Shown: positions 3,282-5,795 of the stretch, one piece after another
Numbering within the stretch: the first letter of the stretch is position 1
Layout: each line of letters starts with the position of its first letter
Assembly: GCA_947258735.1 (NCBI GenBank)
Contig: CAMYJJ010000188.1
Location: 1 to 5,795 of the forward strand
Direction: 5' to 3'
DNA length: 5,795 nt
DNA from: Thermodesulfovibrionia bacterium
Lineage (GTDB): Bacteria; Nitrospirota; Thermodesulfovibrionia; UBA6902
Translations under genes and position numbers: made by a program
The notes under the pieces: generated by a model
Databases searched by the model: none
Told to the model about the DNA's origin: nothing
The model's input: the letters and a program-made list of their open reading frames with translations, nothing else

Positions 3282-5186
3282 CTATTTTTGTTTTAATGAA
3301 TTAAATTTATCAGCATATTGCAAAACCGCCCAGACAAAAGAGGAATGGCTCCAGGTAAGTGGTGAAACAGAGAGGGGTGAACTGTTTACAGGATGCACCT
3401 GCTCTGCAAGCACACCGGAAGGAAGCGCATTCTTTGCACACCATTCAATATAAGGAATGGCCTCTCGAAGTTCCTGAAGACTTTCTGCACGGACTATATA
3501 ATACTCTGCCAGCCAGAGCGTTGAAATAAACCAGGGGTTGCCGGGAATACCTGCCGGGCTGTCGTCCGGCCGGTGATACACATCGTTCTGGTATCGGGCA
3601 CAGCCTTCAACAGGGGTATTCAGCCACAATTGCTGGTGTATTGCATCCATTGTCTCAACCATCCGAGGATCTTTGGGAGGCAATACTCCCAGGACAACGA
3701 GTGCAGATAAACTGACATCGATCACTTCATCGAGTTCATACCCTTTCGTTTTTCTGTAACCGGAGCGGGCGTACCTCTTCAGGCCTTTGTGATAGAGATG
3801 TTTCGTAAAGAGTCGTGCAAAATTCGCCGCCGCCCTGAGGCCGGCAATCACTGACGCTACAGTATACGTATGCACTCCATAACGCTCCTCCCATAGATCG
3901 TAGCAGGCGATAGGCAGTTTAGTATCAGGATCGCGGTGAGTGAGCATAAAGTCGGCAGACTTTTTAATAAGCGTATCATAGAGAGGTCTGATGAATTCTA
4001 TGTCTTTAGAACTCTCATAGTGTATCCAGAGTGCCCAGATAATCAGGGCGGTTGAGTCCTCCTGTATCGGGAGCACTGCCTTTCCGTCCACAAGCCAGGG
4101 GTGCCAGTTGCTTGCCAGTGATCCATCGGGGTTGTAATGCTGGTAAAGATATCCCTCCTCTGTCAGAACACCGGCACAAAATTCGAAAAATTTCATGCAT
4201 ACATGGGTGTAACCGGCCTTTGCCAGTGCAGCGGCCACGAAGGCCCCGTCGCGTCCCCACATGTAGGAATAGGTATCTCCTGCAAAACGGACTATATCCG
4301 AATCATTTGCTGCTGTAATTGCCCCCCTGTTGTCTATCTGGGTCCTTAACACAAGAAGGCTGCGATTATATATGTCAATGACAGATTTGGGCAGGTCTCC
4401 AAAGGACCTGGATTCTTTTGTGACCCAGGCTCCCCAGTAATCCGATGTGCGTTTAATCAACGCATCGGGTGTCTTCTCTATCACATCCCGGTTAAGTTGG
4501 GCCACCTCATCGTAATGCGTGCCTGCTGCAATCCAGTAATACGCTGCAGCTTTACCCTTTGGGGGCACGTGCAGCCATATTCCAATAGCAGAGTCCGCAG
4601 AACCCCATGAAATCTGGTTTCCGCTGAGCTCTCCGTCTTCTGCATCCTTCCATATTCCTTCCCGCCCCGGCACCTCTTTGTCTCCACAGGCATAGTGATT
4701 TACACCATACTTTCGGGACTTACCGCAATTAATGAGGAAGTAGCGGTTGGCTTTATAGTGGATGATGGAACGGGGCCGTGGATCAAAATAGGCCGTGTCA
4801 CCGATATCATACCCATAAAGATGAAAGTCGTGACAGAAAAAGAGCCTTACCTGACGCTCATTATCCTGAAGATTTTCGACTTCGATCTTTTTAATATATA
4901 CATTCAGGTCCACATCAACCACGTCATGGCATCGAAGTTTCAGCCCCATGGATTTGTTTTTCAGAAGAACATCAGTAACAAGGCTGTCATCGTAATACCT
5001 CAGATTCTTTTCCCATTCCGGTCCCATCCAGGAGCAGCGATCATCAGCCCACACTCCGAACCGGAAAGGGTCTCCCTTTGAATGGTTCTCCTGTCCTATA
5101 AAGGGGAAATACACATCCCTGATCTGATAATCGGAATCAAAATTAAAAAGAAGATTGCCGTTGCTTACCGGAATGTCTTTGGGCAT
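3282..5186 (-). CDS. Glycoside hydrolase family 15 (glucoamylase-like) protein
   Basis: This 634-aa protein is a full-length GH15 enzyme of the prokaryotic type: an N-terminal beta-sandwich domain (about 1-250) and an (alpha/alpha)6 barrel (about 260-630). Visible motifs are YMWGRDGAF (308-316), EDSTALIIWALW (376-387), DLWEERYG (430-437), AEQVHP (594-599) and SPLTWSHSSF (608-617). By comparison with fungal glucoamylase, Glu433 in LWEE should be the general acid and Glu595 in AEQ the general base, so the active site looks complete. GH15 enzymes release glucose from the non-reducing ends of alpha-glucans or cleave related alpha-glucosides such as trehalose; the exact substrate cannot be read here. 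No signal peptide is seen (start MPKDIPVSNGNLLFNF), so a cytoplasmic role is likely. ATG 5186 is preceded by AGGA overlapping the stop of the upstream glycosyltransferase gene, six bases away, which implies coupled translation and a shared glycan pathway. Confidence 0.93.
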   Translation of the reverse strand: MPKDIPVSNGNLLFNFDSDYQIRDVYFPFIGQENHSKGDPFRFGVWADDRCSWMGPEWEKNLRYYDDSLVTDVLLKNKSMGLKLRCHDVVDVDLNVYIKKIEVENLQDNERQVRLFFCHDFHLYGYDIGDTAYFDPRPRSIIHYKANRYFLINCGKSRKYGVNHYACGDKEVPGREGIWKDAEDGELSGNQISWGSADSAIGIWLHVPPKGKAAAYYWIAAGTHYDEVAQLNRDVIEKTPDALIKRTSDYWGAWVTKESRSFGDLPKSVIDIYNRSLLVLRTQIDNRGAITAANDSDIVRFAGDTYSYMWGRDGAFVAAALAKAGYTHVCMKFFEFCAGVLTEEGYLYQHYNPDGSLASNWHPWLVDGKAVLPIQEDSTALIIWALWIHYESSKDIEFIRPLYDTLIKKSADFMLTHRDPDTKLPIACYDLWEERYGVHTYTVASVIAGLRAAANFARLFTKHLYHKGLKRYARSGYRKTKGYELDEVIDVSLSALVVLGVLPPKDPRMVETMDAIHQQLWLNTPVEGCARYQNDVYHRPDDSPAGIPGNPWFISTLWLAEYYIVRAESLQELREAIPYIEWCAKNALPSGVLAEQVHPVNSSPLSVSPLTWSHSSFVWAVLQYADKFNSLKQK

Positions 5187-5196
5187 AATTTCCTAT
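5187..5196 (-). promoter_or_regulatory. GH15 ribosome binding site overlapping the glycosyltransferase stop
   Basis: On the minus strand AGGA (5194-5191) is followed by AATT and then the GH15 ATG at 5186. The stop codon TAG of the upstream gene (5195-5193) overlaps this site. A ribosome finishing the first gene would be placed to start the second, which supports coupled expression. Confidence 0.5.
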
Positions 5197-5795
5197 GCGG
5201 CTTTTTTCCCATGGGGTATCGGTTTTGAAGGATGATCAGTTGAAACCCTGCTATGGCTGTCTGTTGTTTTATTGTTGCTGATTATCTGATGATATAATTC
5301 TGCATAATTACCGGCCATACTTGTTATGGAGAAATGATTCTGCACATGTTGACGGCATTCATCTGGACCTATACTGTCTATTTGTCCAACTGCTTCAATC
5401 ATGGCGTCCATGGAATCTACCACAAACCCTGTTTTTCCGTTTACCACTATTTCAGGAACCGCACCTTTATTGAATGCAATGACCGGCGTACCGCATGCCA
5501 TTGATTCAACAAGAACAAGTCCGAATGGCTCACCCCATTGTATGGGGAATAAGGTCGCCCGGGCATGCCGGTACCATTGCTTTTTATGCTCGCTGCTTAT
5601 TTCTCCTATGTAGATAATCTGTTTCTCACAATCCATTAACGGTTTTATTACGCTGTTATAATAGTCATTATCAACCGGAAGTTTTCCGACTTCAACAGAC
5701 ATGTCTATGGAATTCTGCAAGCCTGCAAAAAATTCCCTGTCAGCGGATTTATTCTGGACACAGCCGGCAATGATAAGCTTGGAACCTGTTTTTTT
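5193..5795 (-). CDS. Glycosyltransferase family 4, C-terminal part (5' end outside window)
   Basis: The frame is open to the right edge, giving 200 visible residues of the C-terminal nucleotide-sugar-binding Rossmann domain of a GT-B glycosyltransferase. It begins KTGSKLIIAGCV, the usual first strand, continues with IIYIGEIS, and has the EX7E motif in GEPFGLVLVESMACGTPVIAF (visible residues about 88-108, Glu89 and Glu97), then GAVPEIVVNGKTGFVV. These are hallmark retaining GT4 features; such enzymes move a sugar from a nucleotide donor to a glycan, lipid or small acceptor. Donor and acceptor cannot be told from this part. A TTG at 5720 could start a 175-aa product but lies inside the domain, so the real start is beyond the window. 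The last 28 residues or so are a hydrophilic, probably disordered tail. It stops (TAG 5193-5195) six bases before the GH15 start and is the upstream partner of that operon. Confidence 0.9.
   Translation of the reverse strand, partial: KKTGSKLIIAGCVQNKSADREFFAGLQNSIDMSVEVGKLPVDNDYYNSVIKPLMDCEKQIIYIGEISSEHKKQWYRHARATLFPIQWGEPFGLVLVESMACGTPVIAFNKGAVPEIVVNGKTGFVVDSMDAMIEAVGQIDSIGPDECRQHVQNHFSITSMAGNYAELYHQIISNNKTTDSHSRVSTDHPSKPIPHGKKAA

Noticed and set aside
4695..5081. 128-aa plus-strand ORF inside GH15
   Set aside because: It is antisense to a clearly conserved GH15 coding region and has no recognisable family features. The other plus-strand and out-of-frame ORFs within 3282-5720 fall for the same reason.
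5193..5720. TTG at 5720 as the start of a 175-aa glycosyltransferase
   Set aside because: The frame continues to the window edge with the expected KLIIAGCV strand, so this is a partial gene, not a short one.
1..5795. tRNA or rRNA genes
   Set aside because: I saw no cloverleaf-like T-loop (GTTCRANNC with paired arms) or rRNA core motif.

Overview
The window most likely comes from an environmental bacterium. The evidence is a near-consensus sigma70-type promoter (TTTACA, 17 bp, TATATT) before the toxin-antitoxin pair, clear Shine-Dalgarno sites, and intergenic DNA full of short degenerate repeats. A Desulfobacterota- or Nitrospirota-like host is my guess from the texture; no marker gene fixes the taxonomy, and an archaeal origin of the sugar genes is not excluded.

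Layout. At the left edge (2-283, plus) is the 3' part of a DUF3179-family gene with an in-frame TGA exactly where the family has a conserved Cys, followed by a 6-bp hairpin. From 284 to about 1070 there is no convincing protein. This stretch holds two divergent copies (360-554 minus, 707-918 plus) of a repeat made of several hairpins whose stems differ in sequence but stay paired, then a 70-bp inverted repeat (934-1003). A doubtful minus-strand reading frame lies at 1069-1257. Next is an intact two-gene toxin-antitoxin operon of the MntA-HepT type (1421-2055, plus), with its promoter bracketed by an 11-bp inverted repeat. From 2056 to 2534 there are hairpins, one of them a third copy of a repeat hairpin, plus a tiny ORF with a perfect Shine-Dalgarno and microrepeat debris. 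The minus strand then carries an unrecognised 140-aa gene (2535-2957), a frame-broken C-terminal remnant of a VOC (glyoxalase-fold) gene (about 3135-3262), a complete GH15 glucoamylase-like gene (3282-5186), and the 3' part of a family-4 glycosyltransferase that runs off the right edge (5193-5795).

How they work together. The glycosyltransferase and the GH15 enzyme are separated by 6 bp, read in the same direction and are probably translationally coupled, which suggests a shared role in making and trimming an alpha-glucan or related glycan. MntA and HepT overlap by ATGA. MntA carries the full GSX10DXD nucleotidyltransferase motif and HepT the RX4HXY motif, so the pair looks functional. The left half reads as accessory DNA: AT-rich genes, structured repeats and decayed fragments around the toxin-antitoxin module. 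The right half reads as a more stable carbohydrate-metabolism operon.
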